From a virus: a stretch of 46,359 nt of DNA. The stretch is taken from the IMG/VR virus record IMGVR_UViG_3300019881_000002, positions 1 through 46,359 of that record; one strand, written 5' to 3'. The position numbers and the translations under genes were made by a program. Within the stretch, counting starts at the first letter, position 1, and each line of letters begins with the position of its first letter. The notes under the pieces were generated by a model. That model did not search any database and was not told the DNA's origin. It saw only the letters and a list, made by a program, of their open reading frames with translations. This document shows, piece by piece, positions 8,040-16,814 of the stretch.

Positions 8040-11008
8040 TGGCCATCACGATCGTCAACCAGTTCCCCGGCACGGCCGCCGACCAGGACAAGGAGATCGT
8101 CGCGAACCCGACGCCTGGCCGGGTGCTGATCGCGCCGATCGTGTCGTGCGTCATCGACGGCTCGGCACCGACGCTGGCCATCGGCGATGTGTCCAGGAAC
8201 GGCTGGACGCTGCTCAGCGATCCGATTCAGTTCGCCTCGGTGCCGCACGTGGCCGGACAGCTCCAGGTCGAGGTGTGGGCGTGCCCATCGGTGCGCTTCG
8301 ACGGCTGGCCGTTCCATCTGATCTACGCCTCGGCGATGCAGATCACGGCGCCGGACGTCGGTTCGGTGTGCGTGAACGTCTTGGAGATCAGCGGGATGAC
8401 GGGGCAGCTCACCGTCGACTCGGTGACGCCCGGCACCGCCACGAACAGCACCAGCCTCGCCATGACGGCCCCGGCGCCGACCGGCGGTGCGAACGTGCTC
8501 CAGATCGCCGCCGCCGCCAGCAACATCGCCTACGGCAGTTACACCACGACGGGCACCGGCTGGACACAGCTCAGCGACCTGACGTTGACCAACCCCGAGG
8601 TCGGCCTCATGCACGCGTGGCGCGAGGCCACGACGGGCGGCGGCGTGACGTTCGGCCTACTCGGCGGTGCGATGCGCAACTGGGCGGGCGTTATCGTCGC
8701 GCTGAAGACCACCGGCACGACACCCGCCCAGCCGAACCCGGCGTGGCCCGCCACGAGCTTCCAGCTCGGCCTGGGCTACGACCTGTCCACGCCGCTGTCG
8801 CGCGTGCGGTGGACCGACCAGACCACCCGGTACCGCTCGGTGGATTCTGAGCGCGGCATCCAGGCGGAGCTGGGTACGGCGCAGCAGGGCAACACGACGC
8901 TGGTCATTCGCAACGATGACGGGGCCTTTACACCCAGGGCCGTCGCGCTGGCCGCTTCGGCGACCGCCTCGGGCTCGACGACTACCATCAAGGTGGCCGA
9001 CGCCAACGCGGTGAACGTTCACGTCACCGACTTCCTCCGGCTCCGCACGAGCGCGGGCGCGCTCAAGCAGCTCGACGTTTTTCAGGTCGTCTCGCTGTCC
9101 AGCTCGGCTGGAACGACGACGATCACCTTCGCCCGCGCCGACGGCACGGCGGGCGGGGCGCTGGCCTCCACGGCGAGCGGCGACGTCTACGCCGGAATCC
9201 AGATCGACCTCTACATCCCGTGGCGCCTCCAGAAGACCGTCGCGGGGACGACGTACACGGTCGCCTCCGGGTGGCTGAGAGACCTGCCCGTCAACTTCAC
9301 GGACGCGCATTGGTCGACGGTCACAGCGGCCGGCGCCGACGCCCTGGAAGTCCTCTCCGTCGCCGGCAACCCGAGCGCACTTCGGGGGGAGATCTACCGG
9401 CGACGGGGGCTATACGCCTACTGGCCGTTGGATGATACGTCTGGCGCCGGGTATGCCGCGAACGCATCCGGCACGTCCAACGCGCCACTCACCCAGACGG
9501 TCAGCAAGTACGGCGGCGGGGCGAACACGCGGGCGGACTTCGGCGCGACAACGCAAGACATTGACGCCGGTTCCCAGAAGACCAGCCTCCTTGGTGACCC
9601 AGGTTCAGGCTGGTCACAGGATGGACAGACGTCGGCGGAGATTGCGACGAAGGGCTATGCGCTCGTCGGCTCCGACCCGGGCATGCCGTCGATCGCGAGT
9701 GGCGTGACGATCATCGGCGTGACTCAGATCACCGACGCCCAGTCAACCACGGCCCAGTCGGCGACCGTCGACCCGACCCTGTGCATCCTGCGGAACACCG
9801 ATCCGGCGGCAGGTGTCGGCCAAGGCAGCATCATCAAGATCTCCATCAGCCGCGCTGCTGGCTCCTTCGGGATCGTCACCCGGTGGGACAAGAGCACGCA
9901 CGTCACGACGGCCACGACATGCAACACCAGCAACGGTTTTGGTGGCGCCTGGGACACGTGGGCGCTGGTCATCGACCAGACGTCATGGATCCTCTACACA
10001 TCGGGATCGGTTGCGGGCTCGGGTAGCTGCAACTTGGTCGCGACATGGTCCGGGATCGACATCGGCGGCGAGGCCGACCCGTTCTGGCACGGTCGCACCC
10101 TTCCCGGCACCCACGCGCACATCGCCGTGTACGGCCGCAAGCTCACCGCCGGGGAGATCAAGAGGATCAGCGACTCGGCGCTGTTCGGCGGCTTCATCAA
10201 CACCGAGAAGGCCGACACCCGGATTCAGAAGAAGCTCGCGACGGCATCCTGGAGAAACACTCGCGTGCTGAACCCTGGTCCGGCGAACCTCGCCGCCGAG
10301 GCGGCGCCGTCGGGCTCGGTGGCCGACATTGCGAGCGAGGTAGCCGGGTACGAGGACAGCCTGACCTTCGCCGACGCGTCTAGCCAGTTCCACTACCGGA
10401 GCCGGGTCACCGCCTACCAGCAGTTCCCGCGCGCCGTGCTCGGCGACAACATCGCAGGCGGCGAGATCCCCTACCAGCCCGCCCAGGTATTCGGCTTCGA
10501 CCCCACCTACGTCTACAACGACGTCGAGGTCGAGAACACCTCAACGGGCGGCTACACCCAGCTGACCACCTCGACGATCGTCGCCGTGGACGATGTCAGC
10601 GCGGCTCGGTATGGTGCCCGCACGTTGCCCCGGACGACCCGCTACAACGTCGACTACACCGCTTGGCACGTCACGTGGTGGTGGCTTTCGAAGTACGCCT
10701 ATCCGCAACTTCGCGTCCCCAGCATCGTCATCTCGGCTGCCGCCAGCAACGACACGGCGTCCAGCTCCGGCCGGTGGGCGTTCGTGTGCGGTGTTGAGGT
10801 CGGCGACATCGTCACGGTGAACCGCCGGCCGGTTGGCCAGCCCATGGTTTCCGTTTGGTGCCGGGTCATGCAAGTCAACGCCTCGTTCACGTACGGCGAC
10901 ACGACCACGGCACAGGTCGCGCTTACGCTCGCGGCGGCACCTCCGAAGGTCGCCATCGCCAACGACCCGACGTACGGCGTCCTCGGCGGCACCGTTTTGG
11001 GGGCCTGA
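8039..11008 (+). CDS. Minor tail protein with LamG-like lectin domain
   Basis: 989 residues, start overlapping the tape measure stop (TGATG). The first 250 residues resemble the strand-rich tail-tip module that follows tape measure genes. From about residue 450 (GLYAYWPLDD) to about 715 (GRKLTAGEIKRIS) the pattern is a concanavalin A/LamG-like jelly roll. This is common in actinophage minor tail proteins and suits binding to host surface sugars. The C-terminal 250 residues (GYEDSLTFADASSQFHYRSR; VEVGDIVTVNRRP) look like a structural tail-tip or baseplate domain. A role in adsorption is inferred. Confidence 0.82.
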   Translation: MAITIVNQFPGTAADQDKEIVANPTPGRVLIAPIVSCVIDGSAPTLAIGDVSRNGWTLLSDPIQFASVPHVAGQLQVEVWACPSVRFDGWPFHLIYASAMQITAPDVGSVCVNVLEISGMTGQLTVDSVTPGTATNSTSLAMTAPAPTGGANVLQIAAAASNIAYGSYTTTGTGWTQLSDLTLTNPEVGLMHAWREATTGGGVTFGLLGGAMRNWAGVIVALKTTGTTPAQPNPAWPATSFQLGLGYDLSTPLSRVRWTDQTTRYRSVDSERGIQAELGTAQQGNTTLVIRNDDGAFTPRAVALAASATASGSTTTIKVADANAVNVHVTDFLRLRTSAGALKQLDVFQVVSLSSSAGTTTITFARADGTAGGALASTASGDVYAGIQIDLYIPWRLQKTVAGTTYTVASGWLRDLPVNFTDAHWSTVTAAGADALEVLSVAGNPSALRGEIYRRRGLYAYWPLDDTSGAGYAANASGTSNAPLTQTVSKYGGGANTRADFGATTQDIDAGSQKTSLLGDPGSGWSQDGQTSAEIATKGYALVGSDPGMPSIASGVTIIGVTQITDAQSTTAQSATVDPTLCILRNTDPAAGVGQGSIIKISISRAAGSFGIVTRWDKSTHVTTATTCNTSNGFGGAWDTWALVIDQTSWILYTSGSVAGSGSCNLVATWSGIDIGGEADPFWHGRTLPGTHAHIAVYGRKLTAGEIKRISDSALFGGFINTEKADTRIQKKLATASWRNTRVLNPGPANLAAEAAPSGSVADIASEVAGYEDSLTFADASSQFHYRSRVTAYQQFPRAVLGDNIAGGEIPYQPAQVFGFDPTYVYNDVEVENTSTGGYTQLTTSTIVAVDDVSAARYGARTLPRTTRYNVDYTAWHVTWWWLSKYAYPQLRVPSIVISAAASNDTASSSGRWAFVCGVEVGDIVTVNRRPVGQPMVSVWCRVMQVNASFTYGDTTTAQVALTLAAAPPKVAIANDPTYGVLGGTVLGA

Positions 11009-12225
11009 TGTTTCGCTTGGCGCAGATCTACCTGCCGGACGGCCAGAACGCCATTCTTCCGCCGAACCCGCGCACCTGGGTCGACAAGTCGGCGACCGTG
11101 CCGGGGGACCCGTTGCGGTCGCTCTATCTGGAGGGTGACGCGGGCGGCGCGGTCGCCTGGCAGCGGCAGCGCCCCCTCTTTCACGGCATCGCGGCACTCG
11201 CGCAGAGCATCCCCGTGTCCACGTGGACGGCCATCACGGGCCTGTCCGAGCTGATCGACAACTATGCGGGCCACAGCGATACGACCAACACCGGCCGCTA
11301 CCTCGTCCCGTACACAAACTCTGACAACGGGACCGGCGCCGGAGACTGGTATCTGGTCAGCGGCATCGTGCCCTGGTCCACCAACAGCTCAACCGACGCT
11401 CACATCGCGGGCATCCGCGTCAACGGCTCCACGATCTACGAGGGCGTCAAGCTGCCGTCAGGCACCGGCCACGGTCTCACCACGCAGATCGTTGACCTGA
11501 TCAAGCTCTCTGGCCAGAGCGACTACGTCGAGCTGGCCGCCTGGCACAACGAGACCGCCGCCGTGAACACCGTCGTCTCCGGCAAGATGCCAAGCCTCCA
11601 GGTCCGGTGGGCCTGTATGTCCGAGAACGGCTTCTTCAACGCCTTCACGCCTGCCGTCCCGGCGGCGCCGCACACCTGGACGGCCACGGACATTCTCACC
11701 GCCTCGGCGACCGGCGCGAACATGGTGCCGCTCAACACCGAACTGCGCGACACGATCCGTTACCTCAACAACCCGCCGATCTTCCGCGTGCACGCCAGTG
11801 GCACCAGCCAGACCGTCCCGTTCGGCGCCGGTACCTGGACGCCCATCACCTGGACCGGCGAGTCCGTCGACAACTACGGCATGTGGTCCTCCGGAGCCTC
11901 GGTCACCTGCCAGCGCGCGGGCCTCTACTACGTGGCCGGGCTCGCGGCCGTCACCGAGACCCTCACCAAGGCCGGATACCGGGCCTGCCGGATCCACCAC
12001 ACCATCGCGGCGGGCGGCTCGGCCGACTACTACGGCACCAGCTCTCAGCCCATGACCAGCACCAAAACAACCGGTACCACGTTGCTGGCCGACGCGTGGA
12101 TTCGCATGGCGGCAGGGGATTCGCTCCAGCTCCAGTTCGACCACACCAACGGGTCCGTGCTGTCGGTGCTCGGTACTTCCGCCACGGCGGCGGCACGCAT
12201 GATCGGCGTCTGGAGCGCGAAGTGA
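11008..12225 (+). CDS. Tail fibre / receptor-binding protein candidate
   Basis: 405 residues from the ATG overlapping the previous stop. The N-terminal half has tail-attachment-like sequence (MFRLAQIYLPDGQNAILPP). The second half (about 255-405; LNNPPIFRVHASGTSQ ... GMWSSGASVTCQRAGLYYV) resembles a C1q/TNF-like jelly-roll head domain of phage fibres. The same module is encoded again by the next gene. A trimeric fibre that contacts the cell surface is the likely role, from position and fold pattern only. Confidence 0.72.
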   Translation: MFRLAQIYLPDGQNAILPPNPRTWVDKSATVPGDPLRSLYLEGDAGGAVAWQRQRPLFHGIAALAQSIPVSTWTAITGLSELIDNYAGHSDTTNTGRYLVPYTNSDNGTGAGDWYLVSGIVPWSTNSSTDAHIAGIRVNGSTIYEGVKLPSGTGHGLTTQIVDLIKLSGQSDYVELAAWHNETAAVNTVVSGKMPSLQVRWACMSENGFFNAFTPAVPAAPHTWTATDILTASATGANMVPLNTELRDTIRYLNNPPIFRVHASGTSQTVPFGAGTWTPITWTGESVDNYGMWSSGASVTCQRAGLYYVAGLAAVTETLTKAGYRACRIHHTIAAGGSADYYGTSSQPMTSTKTTGTTLLADAWIRMAAGDSLQLQFDHTNGSVLSVLGTSATAAARMIGVWSAK

Positions 12226-12782
12226 GCACCTCCTGGCCGCCGGACATCCCCGCCTTCATCGCGGGCGCCGACGCCGTCTCCCAGCTCAACACGATGAGCC
12301 AGAGCTTCGCGGCGCTGCTCAACCCACCCATCTTCCGAGCCGAGCGCAGCACCGCTCTGGCCGTGGCCGAGAACACGCACCAGTACCTCGCGTGGAACAC
12401 GCCCACCGAAGACACCTACAACGCCTGGTCGTCCGGGTCTCCGAGCGTCTATCCGGCGCCCGTGTCCGGCTGGTACCACGTCGAGGCGGCCGCCTCCCTG
12501 TCAGGCACGGGCGCGGCCGGCATGGTCGCCATCGTCGCGTGCGCCGTCGGCGGCACCTCACCCACCGGGCAGGGCGCGGCCGGCTGGGAAGGCCAGGAGG
12601 TCTTCGTCCCGACCGGGGCGTCAACGCAACCCAAGGTCGTGTGCAGCAGCTGGTTCGTCTACGCCAACGCGGGCGACGCGATTCAGATCGACCTCTGGTA
12701 CTCGACCGAGTCCGCGATCGTCGCGGTCGACACTACGGCCGGCATTCGCTGCCGCGTCGGCATCGTCGGAATTGGCGTCTGA
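12222..12782 (+). CDS. Second tail fibre head protein, paralogue of the previous C-terminal half
   Basis: 186 residues from the GTG that overlaps the previous stop (GTGA). It shares the order LNNPPIFR/LNPPIFRA, NYGMWSSG/NAWSSG and GLYYV/GWYHV with residues 245-405 of the preceding fibre protein, so it is a duplicated C1q-like module without the attachment part. It may be a separate adhesin that trimerises on the fibre, or a decoration protein. Its C-terminus is strand-rich (IRCRVGIVGIGV). Confidence 0.7.
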   Translation: MSTSWPPDIPAFIAGADAVSQLNTMSQSFAALLNPPIFRAERSTALAVAENTHQYLAWNTPTEDTYNAWSSGSPSVYPAPVSGWYHVEAAASLSGTGAAGMVAIVACAVGGTSPTGQGAAGWEGQEVFVPTGASTQPKVVCSSWFVYANAGDAIQIDLWYSTESAIVAVDTTAGIRCRVGIVGIGV

Positions 12783-12829
12783 GCTGCCCGCTCGACCTGC
12801 CATGACACCCATAACAGGAGCGTGATCGC

Positions 12830-13066
12830 TTGTGGAGAGGACCGGCATGGCTGACAGTTGGGCGAGACCTGGTCTGCCTGGCGTTGGGCATCTGGGGCGT
12901 CATCAACGAAGAGTTGTCCCGGAGCCCCGACCTGACCCGGATGGGCTTCTTCGGGATGCTGATGATCGCCCCGGCGGCGCTGGCTACCTGGTGGCTCGGA
13001 CGTACCGACTCGGCATCCTCACCGCCTCAGCCGCAGGCGCCCTTGCCGTTGCCACCGTCGAGCTGA
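12830..13066 (+). CDS. Small membrane protein, holin candidate
   Basis: 78 residues from a TTG start with AGGAG ten bases upstream; a GTG two bases later in another frame is an overlapping alternative. Two hydrophobic segments (LVCLALGIWGVI and MGFFGMLMIAPAALATWWLG) are separated by a short charged turn. The tail is proline-rich. Two-segment small membrane proteins before lysins are usually holins that release the lytic enzymes. Another small membrane protein at 15943 could share or take that role. Confidence 0.6.
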   Translation: MWRGPAWLTVGRDLVCLALGIWGVINEELSRSPDLTRMGFFGMLMIAPAALATWWLGRTDSASSPPQPQAPLPLPPSS

Positions 13067-13079
13067 TCCGGAGCATGTC

Positions 13080-13313
13080 GTGAGGGGCCGCTGGCTATGG
13101 GCCGTGGTCGTCACCTTGGTCACGGCGGTCGCACTCGTCGGGCTGAACATCACCTACACCAGCTATGTCCAGCAGCAGTCCGACCGGAAGTGGTGCGCGC
13201 TGCTTGCCTCCCTCGACCAGCCGGACGTGCCGGCGACGACCGAGCGCGGCCGGCAGGTCCAGCAGCAAATCCATGAACTGAGGCGCGGCCTCGGATGCGG
13301 AGCAACCCCATGA
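13080..13313 (+). CDS. Single-span membrane protein in the lysis cassette
   Basis: 77 residues, GTG start. One N-terminal hydrophobic segment (WLWAVVVTLVTAVALVGL) is followed by a soluble helical part with two cysteines (KWCALLASL; RRGLGCGA). The layout (N-in, C-out, helical outer domain) resembles spanin- or antiholin-like proteins of actinophage lysis cassettes, but no family motif proves this. It ends in an ATGA overlap with the CHAP lysin. Confidence 0.62.
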   Translation: MRGRWLWAVVVTLVTAVALVGLNITYTSYVQQQSDRKWCALLASLDQPDVPATTERGRQVQQQIHELRRGLGCGATP

Positions 13314-13966
13314 CGACGCCCGATGAGCGGCCCCTGAACGAACCGCCGCCGATCCAGCCGACCAACGGGGCGGGCACCATGCCCGATGACCCCGACCAGT
13401 CCGACGTCTCGCAGGCCCCGGCGCCGGACCTCGACGAAGCCGAACATGCCGCACTGCTCGCCACGGCGGGCGGGCTGACGGCTCACCAGATCCTCACCTG
13501 GGAGGCCGGCCAGATCGGCACGGGCGAGCATCCGCCCGGCAGTAACCACACGATCTACAGCCTGTGGGGCGATGGTGCGTGGTGCTTCTACTTCCAGTCC
13601 TTCGGGTTCCGGAAGTACAACGCCCTCGACCTGATCTTCGGCGCGCACGGCTACGTCCCGGACTTCAAGGGGATCTTCAAGCCGCACGGCGAGTTCCACA
13701 CCGGCAGCCCGAAGCCGGGCGACCTCGTCGCCTTCGACTTCAACCGCTCCGGCGAGCCCGAGCACATCGGCATGGTCGAAAAGGTCATCTCCGGCTCGGT
13801 GATTCAGACCATCGAGGGCAACACCAGCGACAAGGTCATGCGCCGCACCCGCAGCCGCTCCTACGTCTACGGCTACGCCACCCCCAAGTACGGCGCCTCT
13901 CCCTCGCCCGCTCCAACTCCGGCACCGGCCGGGGCCGACGCGAACTGCTGGTTCCTGGCGACATGA
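13310..13966 (+). CDS. CHAP-domain endolysin
   Basis: 218 residues from the ATG overlapping the previous stop; an ATG at 13295 would add five residues. After a proline/aspartate-rich N-terminal linker, the CHAP domain spans about residues 60-190. The nucleophile is likely Cys92 (GDGAWCFYF), with His152 (EPEHIGMVEKV) and Glu169/Asn171 (IEGNTS). CHAP enzymes cut peptidoglycan amide bonds (amidase or endopeptidase). A proline/alanine-rich tail follows and no separate wall-binding domain is visible. The next gene overlaps by ATGA, so the wall-active proteins are translated in series. Confidence 0.85.
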   Translation: MTTPDERPLNEPPPIQPTNGAGTMPDDPDQSDVSQAPAPDLDEAEHAALLATAGGLTAHQILTWEAGQIGTGEHPPGSNHTIYSLWGDGAWCFYFQSFGFRKYNALDLIFGAHGYVPDFKGIFKPHGEFHTGSPKPGDLVAFDFNRSGEPEHIGMVEKVISGSVIQTIEGNTSDKVMRRTRSRSYVYGYATPKYGASPSPAPTPAPAGADANCWFLAT

Positions 13967-14853
13967 CCAGGCGCATGTACGACGCGGCCTACCCGCCGCC
14001 GAGCCCGCCGAAGTGGGAGGCGGTCGCGGCCTACATCGGCGGCGACACCCCGCACGTGTGGACCGCCGCCGAATGGAACGCCCAGCCGGCCCGATGGCGA
14101 CTCCCGATCTACGTCCGGTCCAACCCCGGCAGCCATAGCCCGCACGCGGACGCCGCACTGGCGGTCGCGTGGCTGGTCCTGCACAACGTCCCGCGCGGGT
14201 CCGCCGCCGCGCTCGACCTGGAGACCGCCGTCAACGGCCCGTACGTCCGGGCGTTCGACGCCGACCTCAAGGCCGCCGGCTACGTGACGCTCGCCTACGG
14301 GTCGCTGTCCACGATCTTCCGCAACCCGAAGCCGTCCGGCGGCTACTGGATTGCGCATTACACCGGCGCCGAGCACATGGAGCCGGGCGCGGTCGCGACC
14401 CAGTGGGCGAACGACACGCAACTTGGGAAGCCGTGGGACGCCAGCACGGTCGCCGATTCGGTCCCGCTATGGGACACCCACGCCGCACCCACGCCGCACC
14501 CTCAATCACAGGAGGAAGACATGCCGTTCGCTGGACAGATCCCCGCTGGTAAAGGCCAGCAGGTCAACGTCTCATTCCCCAAGGGCTCCCTGAAAGCTCT
14601 TGGGTTCGTGCAGGACAACAGCGTGGCCATCGACGGCGTGGTCGCCGCCGAGCCGCAGGCGCAGGTCCGGTACGCCATCCACTCGGCCAAGGGCGGCTGG
14701 CAGACCGGCACGGCCAAGGTCGGCTCGGCCGACGGCGGGAAGGACCACAGCCCGAAGACGGTCGTGAAGTTCACCGCGCCGGCCGACGCCGACTACGTGA
14801 GCTTCGTGCGCCTCGACGAGGGGACCCGGCCCGTCGGCTGGGACATGAGCTGA
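13963..14853 (+). CDS. DUF1906-like glycoside hydrolase-like protein
   Basis: 296 residues from the ATG overlapping the CHAP stop. The sequence MYDAAYPP ... AVAAYIGGDTPHVWTAAEW ... ALDLETA ... GYVTLAYGSLSTIF ... GGYWIAHYTG resembles the Rv2525c/DUF1906 TIM-barrel proteins related to GH25 lysozymes, with acidic residues in the LDLET segment as candidate catalytic positions. The C-terminal 110 residues form a strand-rich domain (GQQVNVSFPKGSLKALGF) that may bind the cell wall. An in-frame ATG at 14521 with a strong ribosome binding site could make this domain alone. Confidence 0.72.
   Translation: MTRRMYDAAYPPPSPPKWEAVAAYIGGDTPHVWTAAEWNAQPARWRLPIYVRSNPGSHSPHADAALAVAWLVLHNVPRGSAAALDLETAVNGPYVRAFDADLKAAGYVTLAYGSLSTIFRNPKPSGGYWIAHYTGAEHMEPGAVATQWANDTQLGKPWDASTVADSVPLWDTHAAPTPHPQSQEEDMPFAGQIPAGKGQQVNVSFPKGSLKALGFVQDNSVAIDGVVAAEPQAQVRYAIHSAKGGWQTGTAKVGSADGGKDHSPKTVVKFTAPADADYVSFVRLDEGTRPVGWDMS
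14521..14853 (+). CDS. Possible internally initiated wall-binding subunit
   Basis: In frame within the preceding gene, AGGAGG at 14510-14515 sits five bases before ATG 14521. This is the best ribosome binding site in the lysis cassette. It would give a 110-residue product starting MPFAGQIPAGKGQQVNVSF, exactly the C-terminal domain of the DUF1906-like protein. It follows a proline-rich linker (APTPHPQSQEED), a natural domain border. Some endolysins make free wall-binding subunits this way. It could instead be the only start of a separate gene fused by loss of a stop. Confidence 0.5.
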   Translation: MPFAGQIPAGKGQQVNVSFPKGSLKALGFVQDNSVAIDGVVAAEPQAQVRYAIHSAKGGWQTGTAKVGSADGGKDHSPKTVVKFTAPADADYVSFVRLDEGTRPVGWDMS

Positions 14854-15098
14854 TGGCAGAGCGGGCGCCGAGCGTGGGCCGGATCGTGCACTACGTCTCG
14901 TACGGCACGCCCGGCGGCGAGTACACCTCGCAGTGCCGCGCGGCGATCGTCACCGAGGTCACCGAGAACCCCGATGGCGGCAGCCCGTTCGCGTCCTTGT
15001 GCGTACTCAACCCCGAAGGCCAGTTCTTCAACCGGTACGTCCACCTGGACCCGACCGGAACGGTCGGCGGCACCTGGCACTGGCCGGAGCGTGCTTGA
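14853..15098 (+). CDS. Small conserved lysis-cassette protein, unknown
   Basis: 81 residues, start overlapping the previous stop (TGATG). The sequence is strand-rich (GRIVHYVSYGTPGGEY; CRAAIVTEVTENPDGG; FFNRYVHLDP), like small beta-barrel proteins of actinophage late regions whose function is unknown. It ends in a TGATG overlap with the C1A-like peptidase. Confidence 0.7.
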   Translation: MAERAPSVGRIVHYVSYGTPGGEYTSQCRAAIVTEVTENPDGGSPFASLCVLNPEGQFFNRYVHLDPTGTVGGTWHWPERA

Positions 15099-15946
15099 TG
15101 TACGTACGCCGCATCCCCGAACACAGTTCGGACCGGGCCGGCGGCGGACGCCTCGGCCGGCACGTCCGCCACGACCCCCGCTCGCTCCGCTACCAGGTCG
15201 CCGCCAAGTCGACGGGCACCCTGATGTCCGTACGCCACGCCCGCACGATCCCCGTCCTTGATCAGGGCGACCTAGGCTCGTGCACCGGTAACGCGACCGA
15301 GGGGGCGCTCGGGACATCGCCGTTCATCGAGGCGATCCCCACGACCGTCCTCGGCCGGCCGACCGGCAACGCCCAGGTGGACGAGGACCAGGCGATCGCC
15401 CTGTACTCCGCCGCCACGGTGCTCGACGACTACGACGGCGGGTATCCGCCCACCGACACGGGCTCGGACGGCCTGTCCGTCGCCAAGGCCGCACTCGCGG
15501 CCGGGCTGATCTCCGGCTACCAGCACGCCACGTCCCTGGACGCCGCTCTCGCGGCCCTGGAGGCGCGGCCGGTCATCGCGGGAATCAACTGGTATGACTC
15601 GTTCGATAGCCCGCTGCCGTCCGGCTTCATGACCATCACGAACGGCGCGCAGGTCCGCGGCGGCCACGAGGTCTGCCTCGACGAACTCGACGTCGAGAAC
15701 CGCAGGGTGTGGCTGACGAACTCGTGGGGCGGCACGTGGGGCCTGCTTGGCCGGGCCTGCCTGTCGTGGGACGACTTCGGCCGGCTCCTCGGCGAGCAGG
15801 GCGACGTCACGGCGTTCGTGCCGCTCAGCCAACCCGCTCCGCAGCCGACCCCCGACCCGGGCAACGGCGACCTCGCCGGATGTCTCGGCACCGCTCTGGC
15901 GGCCCTCCAGCGGGCCATCAACATCGTGAAGGGAAAGACCCCATGA
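15098..15946 (+). CDS. Papain-like (C1A) cysteine peptidase
   Basis: 282 residues. The papain triad is visible: oxyanion Gln and Cys62 in VLDQGDLGSCTGNA, His190 in RGGHEVCLDEL and Asn208 in LTNSWGGTWG. There is no obvious signal peptide. The C-terminus is proline-rich and ends in a short helical segment (CLGTALAALQRAINIVKG). It sits between lysis genes and overlaps the downstream membrane-protein gene by ATGA. It could process virion or host proteins or open peptidoglycan cross-bridges; the substrate is unknown. A complete C1A peptidase in a phage lysis cassette is unusual but recurs in actinophages as far as I recall. Confidence 0.8.
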   Translation: MYVRRIPEHSSDRAGGGRLGRHVRHDPRSLRYQVAAKSTGTLMSVRHARTIPVLDQGDLGSCTGNATEGALGTSPFIEAIPTTVLGRPTGNAQVDEDQAIALYSAATVLDDYDGGYPPTDTGSDGLSVAKAALAAGLISGYQHATSLDAALAALEARPVIAGINWYDSFDSPLPSGFMTITNGAQVRGGHEVCLDELDVENRRVWLTNSWGGTWGLLGRACLSWDDFGRLLGEQGDVTAFVPLSQPAPQPTPDPGNGDLAGCLGTALAALQRAINIVKGKTP

Positions 15947-16116
15947 GCAAGTACTCCAAGTTCATCGCCGCGGTGCTCGCCGCAGCCGGCGTGTTCGCCT
16001 CGTCCGGCCTGCTGGCTGGTACGGCCCAGCTTGTCCTCACCACGCTCATCGCTGCCGTCGGTGCCGCGCTGGTGCTGCTCGTGCCGAACGCCCCGGATGC
16101 GAGCCGCCGCCCGTAG
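15943..16116 (+). CDS. Small two-span membrane protein, holin candidate
   Basis: 57 residues from the ATG overlapping the peptidase stop. Two hydrophobic segments (FIAAVLAAAGVFASSGLLAG and LVLTTLIAAVGAALVLLVP) are joined by a tight turn, with a basic N-terminus and a charged C-terminus (NAPDASRRP). This is a typical actinophage holin layout. It is the last gene of the late operon and a terminator follows. Confidence 0.72.
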   Translation: MSKYSKFIAAVLAAAGVFASSGLLAGTAQLVLTTLIAAVGAALVLLVPNAPDASRRP

Positions 16117-16153
16117 ACCTGCCGCCCCGTCGGCAGGGCCCCCGAAAAGGAAG

Positions 16154-16190
16154 CCGCCCCACGCCTCTGAGGAGGTCGCGGGGCGGTTTT
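16154..16190 (+). terminator. Late operon terminator
   Basis: CCGCCCC (16154-16160) pairs with GGGGCGG (16180-16186) and is followed by TTTT. It lies between the rightward late operon and the convergent leftward accessory operon, so it ends late transcription and may act in both directions. Confidence 0.75.
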
Positions 16191-16192
16191 CG

Positions 16193-16726
16193 TCATGTCC
16201 GGAACCAGGCCATAGGCTGACACGAAAGCCGCCCGAGCCCACTTGCCCTGGGCTGTCGTCCAGCCGGAAGAGTGTGGATCAGCAGGCCGGTGACCGTCTC
16301 GCCCGAGTGGCAGCCGATGATGAGCCCGTACTGCATGGTCCGCTGTTCGCGGATCGGGTCTTCCCGCTGGTGGTATCCGAGGGCTTCGGCGACCTCCTCG
16401 TGCCCGCCGTTGTTGAGCATCGCCGCGAGGTGCGCCTCGACGTCCAGCAGCTTCAACCGTCCCGCCGTCGCCAGCTCGGGCACCGGGACCGGCGCGGGAG
16501 GTGGCCCGGTCACGACAGGCGTGCCGTCCGGGTGAACGTTCTTGCCACCGACCGGGTCCGAGCTGACCCAGTGGATGACGATCCTGGCGCCCGTGGTGAA
16601 CGTGACGTGCGTGTAGGTGATGTGGGCGTTCTCTGGCCGGTCATCCTGCACGGCGGTCACGTCGGTGACGGCCGGGCTTTTCGCCAACTGCTCCTCGGCC
16701 CACGGGCGGAAGTCCCGTGCCTTCAT
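16193..16726 (-). CDS. Hypothetical protein, last gene of the leftward accessory operon
   Basis: 177 residues from ATG 16726, preceded by a GGGGTGGGG-like purine run; a longer open frame upstream has poor composition. N-terminal part MKARDFRPWAEEQLAKS, a strand region (ENAHITYTHVTFTTGARIVI), a proline/valine linker (GPPPAPVPVPE) and a helical middle (LLDVEAHLAAMLNNGGHEEV). I recognise no family. Gene order groups it with the element-type module. Confidence 0.7.
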   Translation of the reverse strand: MKARDFRPWAEEQLAKSPAVTDVTAVQDDRPENAHITYTHVTFTTGARIVIHWVSSDPVGGKNVHPDGTPVVTGPPPAPVPVPELATAGRLKLLDVEAHLAAMLNNGGHEEVAEALGYHQREDPIREQRTMQYGLIIGCHSGETVTGLLIHTLPAGRQPRASGLGRLSCQPMAWFRT

Positions 16727-16814
16727 ATCCCCACCCCTTTGATCTGATCTGCGTGATCTATGACTTCGTGCGATTCGCCCAACGGTAGCGGCGCCCTCAT
16801 GACGCGGGGGCATC

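Noticed and set aside
16193-16726. Conjugation or replication protein at the end of the accessory operon
   Set aside because: No motif supports a function; kept as hypothetical.
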